Shown: one piece after another, positions 36,933 to 44,643 of the stretch
How the letters are laid out: each line of letters starts with the position of its first letter
How positions within the stretch are numbered: position 1 is the stretch's first letter
Source: Bacteroidales bacterium
GTDB taxonomy: Bacteria; Bacteroidota; Bacteroidia; Bacteroidales; UBA932
DNA length: 64,000 bases
Direction of reading: 5' to 3'
Assembly: GCA_022647615.1 (NCBI GenBank)
Contig: JALCKZ010000001.1
Span: forward strand, 1,848,178-1,912,177
The notes under the pieces: generated by a model
What the model saw: the letters and a program-made list of their open reading frames with translations, nothing else
What the model was told of the DNA's origin: nothing
Databases searched by the model: none
Position numbers and translations under genes: made by a program

Positions 36933-36936
36933 GCAA

Positions 36937-37806
36937 TTATTTCAATTCACGTGCACGGAAATCTGAGATGTTGATAGTTTCTTCATTTTTGAAGAAGCGG
37001 CTGAAGGATGCAACGTCCTCAAATCCAAGGATGTCACCTATTTCTTTGGCGCTCATGTTGGTGTAAAGCAGAAGGCGTTTGGCTTCCGCAGCTATCCTCT
37101 GATGAATGACTTGCAATGGTGACGGCAGCTTGTAAGAGGCAAATAGATTTGAGAGCGTTTTTGGAGAACGGAACAACATATCGGCATAATCCTGCACCTG
37201 TTTTTTCTCTTTAAAGTTGTTATCTACAAGCACATAGAACTGTCGCACTATCTCAAAACTCTTCTCGTTTTCTTTAGTCACGGCATATTTTTGCCTGGCG
37301 ACTCTGGTGCATGTTATTATAAAGCGCTTAAGCACAATGCGCAGCATCTCTTCCTGCAAATCATCTTGTATGCTGCACTCATCCATAAAAATATCGGTGA
37401 TGCTGTGCAGCCGCTCAGATTGAGCCTTGGAAAGCTTGAGTGTCATTAAATTAGAAGAACCGTTAAACAAAAAACCATTACAGGAGACCTCACTATCGTG
37501 ACCATAAATACAGTAGAAGTTGCTGTTAAACAGCAGACTAAGATAGACCGGCTGTTTTAAGTCTTTTTTATTCCCGACAGTTTCTGTGGTATTATGCATA
37601 AATTCAAGATGATGCATCGGACTCAAGGAGACAATCTCATCCGCCTTCACTGTCAATGGCACATGGTCAACCACAATCTGCAAACTTCCTTTCTGCACCC
37701 AGATGAATTTATAAAGGCTCCTATCTCTCAGAAGTTCAGGACTTTTATGCAAATAGTAAGTTATGGCAATGTTGCCGTTCAGTTTGGTATTCAGTTTGTA
37801 TTCCAT
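36937..37806 (-). CDS. AraC-family transcriptional regulator
   Basis: About 289 residues from ATG 37806 (a TTG at 37812 is less likely). The C-terminus is a double helix-turn-helix: YADMLFRSPKTLSNLF, then MSAKEIGDILGFEDVASFSRFFK. The N-terminal about 170 residues are a cupin-like sensor with KFIWVQKGSLQIVVDHV, and Cys residues in SNFYCIYG and EVSCNGF. E. coli controls rclABC with the AraC-family, HOCl-oxidised RclR. This protein has the same placement, but I see no sequence proof of orthology. Divergent from an MBL-fold gene 41 bp away. Confidence 0.85.
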   Translation of the reverse strand: MEYKLNTKLNGNIAITYYLHKSPELLRDRSLYKFIWVQKGSLQIVVDHVPLTVKADEIVSLSPMHHLEFMHNTTETVGNKKDLKQPVYLSLLFNSNFYCIYGHDSEVSCNGFLFNGSSNLMTLKLSKAQSERLHSITDIFMDECSIQDDLQEEMLRIVLKRFIITCTRVARQKYAVTKENEKSFEIVRQFYVLVDNNFKEKKQVQDYADMLFRSPKTLSNLFASYKLPSPLQVIHQRIAAEAKRLLLYTNMSAKEIGDILGFEDVASFSRFFKNEETINISDFRARELK

Positions 37807-37847
37807 AAACAAATATAATTCATAACTTTGATAAAAATACGGTCATT

Positions 37848-38879
37848 ATGAAAAAGATTCTTTGTGCTATGATTATTGGAATTTCTTCACTATTTGCATT
37901 TTCAACCACGGCCAGCGCTGCAAATACAACTGAAAATGGGTCTGCAGGTTCATCAATAAAAGCACCTCGCACAGAAAAATATGTCACAAAAGACGGAACG
38001 CAACTAGTGTTTCATTTCTACAGTCATTCTTCAATAGCCATTGAGATTCAGCCAACTACAACAAACAATCAAAAAGCGTTAGGCAAAACACAGGTTGCTA
38101 ATAAATCATTTATTTATATAGATCCTGTTAACAGATATGGAGAATTTTACAAAGAGCCCAAAGCCGCAGCCATTCTCATAACCCACTCACATCCAGATCA
38201 CTTGGACAAGGTTGCCATCGCCGAGCTAAGTAAAAATATGACTATTATTCTCAGCGACAGGACTTCTGCTGAGTCCATAACAGGCAAACAATCAGACACT
38301 AATGAAGGGCACATGTCAATAGAAACCATTGCGGTAAAATCAATTGGAGTTTCATCTTTGGATAGAGAAGCCGGAGGGAAAAACAGCAATTCAACTGAAA
38401 ATCAGGAAAAAGCAACTTGCATGACAATGTCTCCGGGACAGGCTGCAACTTTGAGCATAAACAAACACGGCATTGCGCATATTGGTATGATGACGGGGGC
38501 AAAATCAAATGACATGATGATAAAAATTGAGGCGGTTCCGGCGTACAATACAACCAAAGGTCACCTGCAATTTCACCCACAAGCGCGCAAAGATTGCGGC
38601 TACATAATCAACATTGGAGGGTCACGTATTTACATTGCGGGGGACACTGAGAACATACCGGAAATGAGTAACTTAAAGAAAATCGACGTTGTGTTTTTGC
38701 CGGTAAACCAGCCATTCACAATGACAGTTGAACAAGCGGCGGCGGCAGTCAAAACCATACGTCCAAAAATCTTCTATCCGTACCATTACGGCAATCAAAA
38801 CGGCCAAGCATCAGACATGAAAGAGCTTGCCAAGCTCACTGCTAGATATACTACAATTAAGATTATGAATATGGAGTAA
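37848..38879 (+). CDS. secreted MBL-fold metallo-hydrolase (UlaG-like)
   Basis: 343 residues with a signal peptide (about 1-24, ending ASA). Metal-binding HSHPDHLD (about residue 113), AGDTEN (about 264) and the late His in YPYHYG (about 315) are present, as in UlaG-like or beta-lactamase-fold hydrolases. Residues about 165-190 are an Asn/Ser/Glu-rich insert absent from compact relatives. Substrate unknown. The 41-bp gap to the divergent AraC-family gene suggests shared regulation. Confidence 0.8.
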   Translation: MKKILCAMIIGISSLFAFSTTASAANTTENGSAGSSIKAPRTEKYVTKDGTQLVFHFYSHSSIAIEIQPTTTNNQKALGKTQVANKSFIYIDPVNRYGEFYKEPKAAAILITHSHPDHLDKVAIAELSKNMTIILSDRTSAESITGKQSDTNEGHMSIETIAVKSIGVSSLDREAGGKNSNSTENQEKATCMTMSPGQAATLSINKHGIAHIGMMTGAKSNDMMIKIEAVPAYNTTKGHLQFHPQARKDCGYIINIGGSRIYIAGDTENIPEMSNLKKIDVVFLPVNQPFTMTVEQAAAAVKTIRPKIFYPYHYGNQNGQASDMKELAKLTARYTTIKIMNME

Positions 38880-38892
38880 TTGACAAACAATA

Positions 38893-38924
38893 AATGCATG
38901 CAAAAAAATGCACTGCATGCTATT
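38893..38924. terminator. possible bidirectional hairpin between convergent genes
   Basis: GCATGCA (38896-38902) and TGCATGC (38914-38920) form a 7-bp stem between the MBL gene and the toxin gene. Flanking A/T runs are weak, so the call is tentative. Confidence 0.35.
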
Positions 38925-39192
38925 TATAATGTCCCATACAAGAAATGACATTTACCGTGCTTGTTTGGTCATCAATAAAGTATATGAGTCTGTTTGCCTT
39001 ACTGATTCGCCTACTCCAAAAACCGCTTAATGAGCCTTTGAGAGGCTCAATTTGACCACTGCCACTTCTAGGATGCGTGGCTAACTCGACAAGTAATTTC
39101 TCTATTTTCCTAATTTCTGCTTTTTGGCCAGAACTTCTCAATTTTTCCAAATCGTCTTCCGCCTCATTAGTCAACACCACATTGAAAATCAT
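38920..39192 (-). CDS. YoeB/Txe-type ribosome-dependent mRNase toxin
   Basis: 90 residues of the RelE superfamily: NEAEDDLEKLRSSG, EPLKGSLSGFWSRRISKANRLIY and the terminal SCMGHYK. The last carries the His-Tyr pair characteristic of YoeB/Txe toxins. Such toxins cleave mRNA in the ribosomal A site. Its antitoxin candidate is 10 nt upstream on the same strand. Confidence 0.82.
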   Translation of the reverse strand: MIFNVVLTNEAEDDLEKLRSSGQKAEIRKIEKLLVELATHPRSGSGQIEPLKGSLSGFWSRRISKANRLIYFIDDQTSTVNVISCMGHYK

Positions 39193-39202
39193 AACCTTAC
39201 CT

Positions 39203-39520
39203 CTACTTCTTAAACTTTTTAAAATACTCTTTTATCTCCTTTTCTGACTTTAATGTAACGGCAGCTTTAGATTTCTTTGTCTTATAAGCCTCTGCCCTAG
39301 AGATGGTTTCATTTAAATTTTGATTATCTTCAAACCACTTATCACCACTTGGACTAGGATTTGCGCTCACTTCTATTTGCATGCTCTCAGCCTTGCTAAT
39401 TAGAATACCTTCTATAAAAGCTTTAACACTTTCACCATTCGCCGCTGCCATAATGGAAAGCTTTCTAAATGCATCCGTTGGCAAATCGATATTTTTCCTT
39501 TTTAAACTTACTGTAGCCAT
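39203..39520 (-). CDS. antitoxin partner of YoeB-type toxin
   Basis: 105 residues. The N-terminus SLKRKNIDLPTDAFRKLSIMAA looks like a ribbon-helix-helix DNA-binding domain. The C-terminal half is charged and Lys-rich (KEIKEYFKKFKK), fitting a disordered toxin-wrapping tail. Gene order antitoxin-toxin and the 10-nt gap are typical. It is not a Phd/YefM-type protein, so the pairing is hybrid. Likely autoregulated from the AT-rich 59-bp leader upstream. Confidence 0.75.
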   Translation of the reverse strand: MATVSLKRKNIDLPTDAFRKLSIMAAANGESVKAFIEGILISKAESMQIEVSANPSPSGDKWFEDNQNLNETISRAEAYKTKKSKAAVTLKSEKEIKEYFKKFKK

Positions 39521-39579
39521 ATAGTTTATATTTATCGTTACAAAGATATAAAATATATTTAATATACAAAATACTATTT

Positions 39580-40428
39580 TTATATTTTGATTTTCAACCG
39601 CTCCCAGAAACCGCGCGGCATAATCCGCCAGAAAAATACAAGCACAGAATAACGCCAGTCAATGATACGGGCGCGTTTGCGGCTGCGTATTGCCTTGTAA
39701 ATCAATGGAACAGCATATTCAGGCTTCATGGTCATAGGATATTTATCATCTTTTAGCAACGCTGTCTGCATAAAGCCAGGGCGGATGTCCGTAATACAAA
39801 TTCCCAATCCGCGCATCTTTGAGAGCTGGGACAGACTTTGCAAGTAATTGGATTGAAAGCGTTTAGAAGCGGAATATGCCGCCGCAGCACCGATGCCTTT
39901 AGTCCCGGCAATTGAACTTACTGCTACAATCTGAAAACATCCCGGGCTAACAACTTTATTACCAGCATTTCTCACAACAGCACCTCCATTGGCCGCATCT
40001 CTCCTCATGGCAAAATACCTAAAGGCCTCCCCTACCATCCTGCTGAACCCCAGACAATTAGTCTGAACCGTTGAAAGTTCCCGCACCTCATCCAAATCGG
40101 GATTATAAAATCCAATGCCTGAGACATGGCAGTAAATGTCCATTCCGCCCATTTCACTTATTAAATCTTTTAAGTTCCCGACAGCTGTATCTTCGTTTAT
40201 GTCAATGACTTTTGTAAACAAGCTGCATCCGGCACAAGCACTTGCACAAGCACTTGCACTTGCACTTGCACTTGCACTCGCATTTGCAGCCGCCTGCACC
40301 TTCAACTCTTCCAGCAGTTCAACTCTTCTGCCAGCTGCACCCACAATAAAACCGTCATGTAAAAACTTAGCAACCAGCATTTTCCCAACGCCAGAAGTGG
40401 CGCCCATGATTACAACTCTCTTTTTCAT
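39580..40428 (-). CDS. short-chain dehydrogenase/reductase
   Basis: 282 residues from the Met of MKKRVVIMGATSGVGKML (Rossmann Gly motif). The longer frame to 40479 adds a leader. The catalytic Ser is in VAVSSIAG and the Tyr/Lys in YSASKRF. Residues about 45-66 are an Ala/Ser/Cys repeat (NASASASASA) encoded by GCACTT-like hexanucleotides at about 40234-40295. This interrupts the region after the first beta-alpha-beta unit, where cofactor specificity is normally set. Substrate unknown; C-terminal resemblance to acyl/keto reductases of the SDR family. Confidence 0.82.
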   Translation of the reverse strand: MKKRVVIMGATSGVGKMLVAKFLHDGFIVGAAGRRVELLEELKVQAAANASASASASASACASACAGCSLFTKVIDINEDTAVGNLKDLISEMGGMDIYCHVSGIGFYNPDLDEVRELSTVQTNCLGFSRMVGEAFRYFAMRRDAANGGAVVRNAGNKVVSPGCFQIVAVSSIAGTKGIGAAAAYSASKRFQSNYLQSLSQLSKMRGLGICITDIRPGFMQTALLKDDKYPMTMKPEYAVPLIYKAIRSRKRARIIDWRYSVLVFFWRIMPRGFWERLKIKI

Positions 40429-40494
40429 AATCTTAGAATTAAATTCTATACCTTTGTCATATAAATCAAAGCAGAACAAAGTAAAGCAAAATCT

Positions 40495-41211
40495 ATGAAA
40501 AAAATACTATTTGCTATTGCTCTGGCAATACTCTCATTATCAGCTGCCGGCATATCACAAAAAGCACAAGCGCAAGAACCGTTCATTCCTACTAAAGCGG
40601 GAACTATCGTGATAACAGCAGAAAAAAACGCTGCTGGCAAACTTAGCGGCTACACCAAAACAACCATCGTAAGTTCCAAGATGACAGATAAATCCAACGG
40701 AACGCTTATAATGAGGATAGAGATGTTAGATGAAAATAAAAAGCTCCAGGATATGGGGGACATGTCATGCACCGCAACTATAAAAAATGGAGACCTTTAC
40801 ATTTCTGCCCCAAAAATTGCTGTTCATGCAACCTTCAAAGACAAGAAGACAGGAAAGAGCACTGACGTAGATACATCATTTATCGGGACGGGTGAACCAC
40901 AATTCTTCCCCGTTAATCCAAAGGTTGGAGAGACTCTTCCTAACTACAGCTTTGCAGTAAAGATTAAGTTCCTTAAGCTGACAGCATTAGCATTAAACAG
41001 AAAGGTGACTGCAATTGAGAAACTTACAATAAACAGTGTTACCTATGACTGCTGCAAAATAGAGCAAACGGAAAAGGCTAAAGCCATGATGTTTGGAGAA
41101 ACAGAACGCACGGTCAACTGGTATGCGCGCGGCATAGGCCCCGTTAAAAGCATCACGTATGACAAACACGGCAAACTGGATAATACAGAGGAACTTGTGT
41201 ACGTAAAATAA
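40495..41211 (+). CDS. exported protein of unknown function (DUF3108-like)
   Basis: 238 residues with a signal peptide (1-26, ending AQAQ). The remainder is beta-rich with FPVNPKVGETLPNYSF and the late WYARGIGPVKSITYDKHGK. That segment is typical of periplasmic DUF3108-like proteins, in which a Trp-Tyr-rich strand precedes GxGxV. No catalytic motif. It has a strong terminator immediately downstream and is divergent from the SDR. Confidence 0.7.
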   Translation: MKKILFAIALAILSLSAAGISQKAQAQEPFIPTKAGTIVITAEKNAAGKLSGYTKTTIVSSKMTDKSNGTLIMRIEMLDENKKLQDMGDMSCTATIKNGDLYISAPKIAVHATFKDKKTGKSTDVDTSFIGTGEPQFFPVNPKVGETLPNYSFAVKIKFLKLTALALNRKVTAIEKLTINSVTYDCCKIEQTEKAKAMMFGETERTVNWYARGIGPVKSITYDKHGKLDNTEELVYVK

Positions 41212-41214
41212 CAT

Positions 41215-41246
41215 AAAAAAGGCCACATTTCTGCGGCCTTTTTTTT
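41215..41246. terminator. bidirectional terminator after DUF3108-like gene
   Basis: AAAAAAGGCCACA pairs with TGCGGCCTTTTTT (one mismatch) around a short TTTC loop, with A and T runs on opposite sides. It also serves the convergent desulfoferrodoxin gene. Confidence 0.8.
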
Positions 41247-41263
41247 ATAACATCGGCATACTC

Positions 41264-41638
41264 TTACTTCTTCCAAAGGCCGTGCAGATTGCAATACTCA
41301 AATGCTGCAACAACCTCATCACCTTCACATAACGTAAAGCAAGCACAAGGTTTCTCACCCGGCTTTAACTCTTTGCGCTGGTTGCCCTGCTTTGTCTGAA
41401 GGCAAATCCACTGAATGTAATGCTCCGGAGTCATTGGATGCTCAACGCTTCCAACTGTAACAGTAACATTATTTCCGGAAACCTCAACAACAGGAACATG
41501 CTTTTCCTGAGCTGCATCCGTAGTATTAGGGACAAGTTCCTGCATTGGTTCTCCGCAGCAAACAACTTTAACTCCGCTGCTGTGTACATAGGCAATTATA
41601 TTGCCGCAATGTCTGCATCTAAAAAATTTTACATCCAT
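41264..41638 (-). CDS. desulfoferrodoxin (superoxide reductase, two-iron type)
   Basis: 124 residues. Cys8/Cys11 (FRCRHCGN) and Cys27/Cys28 (VVCCGEP) form the rubredoxin-like centre I. The catalytic centre II ligands lie in EKHVPVVE, VEHPMTPEHYIQWI and YCNLHG. Reduces superoxide to peroxide without releasing oxygen, using electrons commonly supplied by rubredoxin, which is encoded at 34492-34656. Divergent from a flavoprotein gene, with a dyad between them. Confidence 0.92.
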   Translation of the reverse strand: MDVKFFRCRHCGNIIAYVHSSGVKVVCCGEPMQELVPNTTDAAQEKHVPVVEVSGNNVTVTVGSVEHPMTPEHYIQWICLQTKQGNQRKELKPGEKPCACFTLCEGDEVVAAFEYCNLHGLWKK

Positions 41639-41661
41639 GATAATTCAGTTTTAAATTTATA

Positions 41662-41683
41662 CTCAAATATAATTAAATTTGAG
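41662..41683. promoter_or_regulatory. dyad between divergent desulfoferrodoxin and flavoprotein genes
   Basis: CTCAAAT (41662-41668) and ATTTGAG (41677-41683) flank 8 bp in the 63-bp divergent promoter region. A candidate shared operator. Confidence 0.4.
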
Positions 41684-41701
41684 ACATAAAATCATAAAAC
41701 G

Positions 41702-42313
41702 ATGAAAGCACTACTAATTAACGGCAGCCCTCACAACAACGGCAACACCGCATTTGCATTAACAGAAATAGGAAACGAGTTAAATAAGAATGGTATTGAT
41801 TATGAGATAATTGGCATAGGCAACAAGCCAGTCATGGGATGCATTGCCTGCAACAAATGCGCGGAGAAAGGAGATTGTGTTTTCCAAGATGAAGCTTTTA
41901 AGAAAATTCGCGCCGCTGCAATAGAGGCAGATGCAATTGTCATTGGCTCACCGGTTTACTATGCCGGCCCCAACGGAGCTCTTTGCGCAATTCTGGACCG
42001 CCTGTTCTATTCCAGTTCAGATTTGCTCATGTACAAGCCTGGAGCAGCAGTTGCCGTATGCCGCAGGAGTGGTGATACTGCTACTCTCGACAGGCTTAAC
42101 AAGTATTTCACTATCAACAACATGCCCCTTGCCACATCACAATATTGGAACGGAGTCCATGGAGCAGTGCCAGGAGAGGCGGCACAAGACAAAGAAGGAA
42201 TGCAAATCATGCGCACCCTTGCAAAAAATCTTGCCTGGCTAATGAAAAACACCCATGGTAAAGAGACTCCGCAGCCAGAGTCCGTCCGTGCCCGCACCAA
42301 TTTCATCAGATAG
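41702..42313 (+). CDS. flavodoxin-fold NAD(P)H-dependent oxidoreductase (iron-sulfur flavoprotein-like)
   Basis: 203 residues. FMN-binding loop NGSPHNNGNTAFAL, then GCIACNKCAEKGDCVF, whose spaced cysteines resemble the cluster-binding segment of iron-sulfur flavoproteins. VIGSPVYYAGPNG is the second flavin loop. Cytoplasmic. Divergent from superoxide reductase, suggesting a role in redox stress. Substrate not known. Confidence 0.82.
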   Translation: MKALLINGSPHNNGNTAFALTEIGNELNKNGIDYEIIGIGNKPVMGCIACNKCAEKGDCVFQDEAFKKIRAAAIEADAIVIGSPVYYAGPNGALCAILDRLFYSSSDLLMYKPGAAVAVCRRSGDTATLDRLNKYFTINNMPLATSQYWNGVHGAVPGEAAQDKEGMQIMRTLAKNLAWLMKNTHGKETPQPESVRARTNFIR

Positions 42314-42319
42314 GAAACA

Positions 42320-42357
42320 TGTGACAAAACCTGTCACAACACCGCAGTATCTTTGCA
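42320..42357 (+). promoter_or_regulatory. TGTGACA-N5-TGTCACA dyad with -7 box
   Basis: A perfect dyad at 42320-42338 lies about 20 bp upstream of a -7 box (TATCTTTG, 42349-42356) ahead of the ADP-ribosylglycohydrolase gene. The same architecture occurs at 54558-54593. The motif resembles CRP/FNR-family sites. Confidence 0.5.
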
Positions 42358-42395
42358 CCCGATAAAAGTTACACAAGTTAAAATTCGTTTATAAA

Positions 42396-43175
42396 ATGTT
42401 AGGTGCAATCATCGGAGACATAGCGGGTTCCAAGTATGAGTTCAACAATCGCCGCAGCAAGGAGTTCACGCTCCTTGCCGATGATTGTTATTTTACAGAT
42501 GATACTGTTTGTACAATTGCAACCATTGATTGGCTGCTCAAAGGAGCAAAGCTCACGGGCAATGATACCTACACCAACATTCTGCAGAGATGGTGCCTTA
42601 AATACCCGGAGCCAAAGCGCTCTTACGGAGGCAGTTTTCATAATTGGTTCAACTCCCCTAACCCACAGCCTTACAATAGTTTTGGCAATGGCGCCGCAAT
42701 GCGCGTGTCACCAGTTGGCGTCTATTTTAACAATGTCAAAAACATTCTGGATTATGCGGAAGCAACGGCTGTTGTAAGCCACAACCATCCGGAGGGAATC
42801 AAAGGAGCTCAGGCAGTTGCGCTTGCAGTTTATCTTGCAAAAAGCGGGAATGGCATGAAAGAGATCAAAAGCAAAATCAGGGCGGCATTCAAATACAATC
42901 TTAATATGACCTGTACTAAACTACAGGAAACCAATATGTTTGATGAAACATGCCAAGGCACTGTGCCACAGGCTATAGTAGCATTTTTGGAGAGTACCGG
43001 TTTTGAGGATGCTATCCGCAATGCCATCTCCATTGGCGGAGACTCAGACACCATAGCTGCCATCACCGGCGGCATTGCAGAGGCTAAATACGGTATTCCT
43101 GAAGAGCTGAAAAACAGAGCATTAACCTTTCTTCCGGAGGATATGAAAATTGTGGTAGAGCTCTTTTACAAGTGA
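42396..43175 (+). CDS. ADP-ribosylglycohydrolase family protein
   Basis: 259 residues. Opening GAIIGDIAGSKYEFN, YFTDDTVCT (metal ligands), and SIGGDSDTIAAITGGIAEAKYG, the paired-magnesium signature of DraG/ARH-like hydrolases. Family members remove ADP-ribose from proteins or nucleic acids or act on related metabolites. It stands alone, with no ADP-ribosyltransferase nearby, although a Fic enzyme follows. Its promoter has a CRP/FNR-like dyad. Confidence 0.9.
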   Translation: MLGAIIGDIAGSKYEFNNRRSKEFTLLADDCYFTDDTVCTIATIDWLLKGAKLTGNDTYTNILQRWCLKYPEPKRSYGGSFHNWFNSPNPQPYNSFGNGAAMRVSPVGVYFNNVKNILDYAEATAVVSHNHPEGIKGAQAVALAVYLAKSGNGMKEIKSKIRAAFKYNLNMTCTKLQETNMFDETCQGTVPQAIVAFLESTGFEDAIRNAISIGGDSDTIAAITGGIAEAKYGIPEELKNRALTFLPEDMKIVVELFYK

Positions 43176-43301
43176 AAAATTAATTATATCGCCTATGGAA
43201 TCAAGTAATGACAATCAGACTGCAAAACAGTGCTATTAGTCAAAACTTACCAAATAATTTATTTTTTATAATTTTGGACTTGATAAACAACGCCTAGAGA
43301 T

Positions 43302-44432
43302 ATGCCTAAAAGAAAGCATATAAATTTTGACTCATATATACATGGCAGTGAACCAAAAAGAAAGGAGAAAGCCCACGCATGGAGAACAGCCATTGGACTG
43401 CAGGAAGTGGATGGCCTACAAACTTCTGTTTACCTGCAAGATATTGCACGCAAGCATATTGAAGGTGATATAAATATTGAAGAAGCCAGAAAACTTATTC
43501 ATAGTTATTACGAGTCAAAAACATCACACGCACAAGAGAGTCTAGATACTGAAGAAGCTGACAAAGTCTCAGCAAATATCGCTAAAATTTTGAATGAGAA
43601 GTCTTTTTCATTCTCAGCAGCAGGTTTTCTATCAATTCACAGACGTCTTTTTGAAGGCGTATTTGAATTTGCAGGCAAAATTAGGGATTATGATATCACT
43701 AAAAAGGAGTGGGTTCTTGGCGGAGCAACAGTACTCTATGTAAACTATCAAGATTTACTTAAAGCCATAGAGTATGATCTGCAGCAGGAAAATAACTTCT
43801 CCTACAAAGGGCTATCAATGGATAATATTGTAAACCACATTGTTGGATTTGTTTCAAATTTATGGCAGATTCACCCTTTTAAAGAGGGTAACACACGTAC
43901 CACTGCGGTTTTTACAATTAAATATTTACGTTCCATTGGGTTTGAAGTGGACAATGATTTATTCGCAAATAATTCATGGTATTTTCGCAATGCATTAGTT
44001 CGTGCAAATTATAGAAATGTCAGTCAAGAGATTGAGCCGGATAAACGGTTCCTAATTTCCTTTTTTAGAAACTTAATGATGGGAGAGAAAACGGAACTGA
44101 TCAACCGCTCCATGCTAATCAACGCTCCGGCCAATTGGAATAAAATGAGTCATCGCCCGACAAGTACCCGACAAGTACCCGACAAGTACCCGACAAGTTT
44201 TCCTGCACTGCAATCTTTAATTAAAATCTTGAATGGCAAACAATTATCAGTAAAAGAAATGTTATTTGCCATGAAATTAAAAGATCGTGAAAATTTTATG
44301 GAGAAATATCTATCCCCTGCAATGAAAGCCGGATATATCACCATGCTATACCCAGAGAGCCCAAAGCACCCGCATCAAAAATATCTGCTCACAGAAAAGG
44401 GTGTGCTACTATACAAAGAAAAAAAATTTTAA
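43302..44432 (+). CDS. Fic-domain protein with C-terminal winged-helix region
   Basis: 376 residues. N-terminal helical region (about 45-70, ARKHIEGDINIEEARKLI) reminiscent of inhibitory helices of Fic regulators, though the strict S/TxxxE(G/N) motif was not confirmed. Fic core: FAGKIRDYDITKKEWVLGG and catalytic HPFKEGNTRTTAVF near residues 191-204, a common variant of HxFx(D/E)GNxR. Fic enzymes AMPylate or otherwise modify proteins. A Pro/Thr-rich linker (about 285-299) is encoded by 11-bp tandem repeats, and a winged-helix-like domain follows (MLFAMKLKDRENFMEKYLSPA). Copy-number change would alter the frame of that domain. Confidence 0.88.
   Translation: MPKRKHINFDSYIHGSEPKRKEKAHAWRTAIGLQEVDGLQTSVYLQDIARKHIEGDINIEEARKLIHSYYESKTSHAQESLDTEEADKVSANIAKILNEKSFSFSAAGFLSIHRRLFEGVFEFAGKIRDYDITKKEWVLGGATVLYVNYQDLLKAIEYDLQQENNFSYKGLSMDNIVNHIVGFVSNLWQIHPFKEGNTRTTAVFTIKYLRSIGFEVDNDLFANNSWYFRNALVRANYRNVSQEIEPDKRFLISFFRNLMMGEKTELINRSMLINAPANWNKMSHRPTSTRQVPDKYPTSFPALQSLIKILNGKQLSVKEMLFAMKLKDRENFMEKYLSPAMKAGYITMLYPESPKHPHQKYLLTEKGVLLYKEKKF
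44156..44198 (+). repeat. 11-bp tandem repeat inside the Fic gene
   Basis: CCCGACAAGTA occurs three times in full plus a 10-bp fourth copy. Because 11 is not a multiple of three, each unit is read in a different frame (PTS, RQV, PDKY). Confidence 0.9.
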
Positions 44433-44465
44433 AATCTCGACGGATTATCATAGATTAATGATAAC

Positions 44466-44566
44466 AAGGCCGTAGGCCCGCGACCATAGGGAGCGTGCAG
44501 TTTCGCGCTAAGCGCGTTAGATCACAAGGCGGTGCGGTGCACTTGTGCCGCACCGCTTGATTTTTT
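44466..44566 (+). repeat. GC-rich structured repeat, copy 1
   Basis: Modules in order: small stem GGCC-gta-GGCC, conserved CGACCATAGGGAGCGTGCA, stem CGCGC-taa-GCGCG, TCACAAGG, then stem GCGGTGCGG/CCGCACCGC followed by a T run. It lies directly downstream of the Fic gene and could act as its terminator. Much richer in GC than its surroundings. Confidence 0.75.
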
Positions 44567-44643
44567 ACTCGCGACAGAAAATGTCAAAGAGGTGTTTCAT
44601 CTTTGCAGGTAATTTATTAATTTTGATACATAAACTTATGATT

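Noticed and set aside
37848-38879. Beta-lactamase
   Set aside because: HSHPDHLD and the overall layout fit UlaG-like MBL hydrolases; the class B lactamase pattern HxHxDH followed by its further ligands is not matched in spacing.
44156-44198. CRISPR-like short direct repeats
   Set aside because: 11-bp units are contiguous without spacers and lie in a coding sequence; no cas genes are present.
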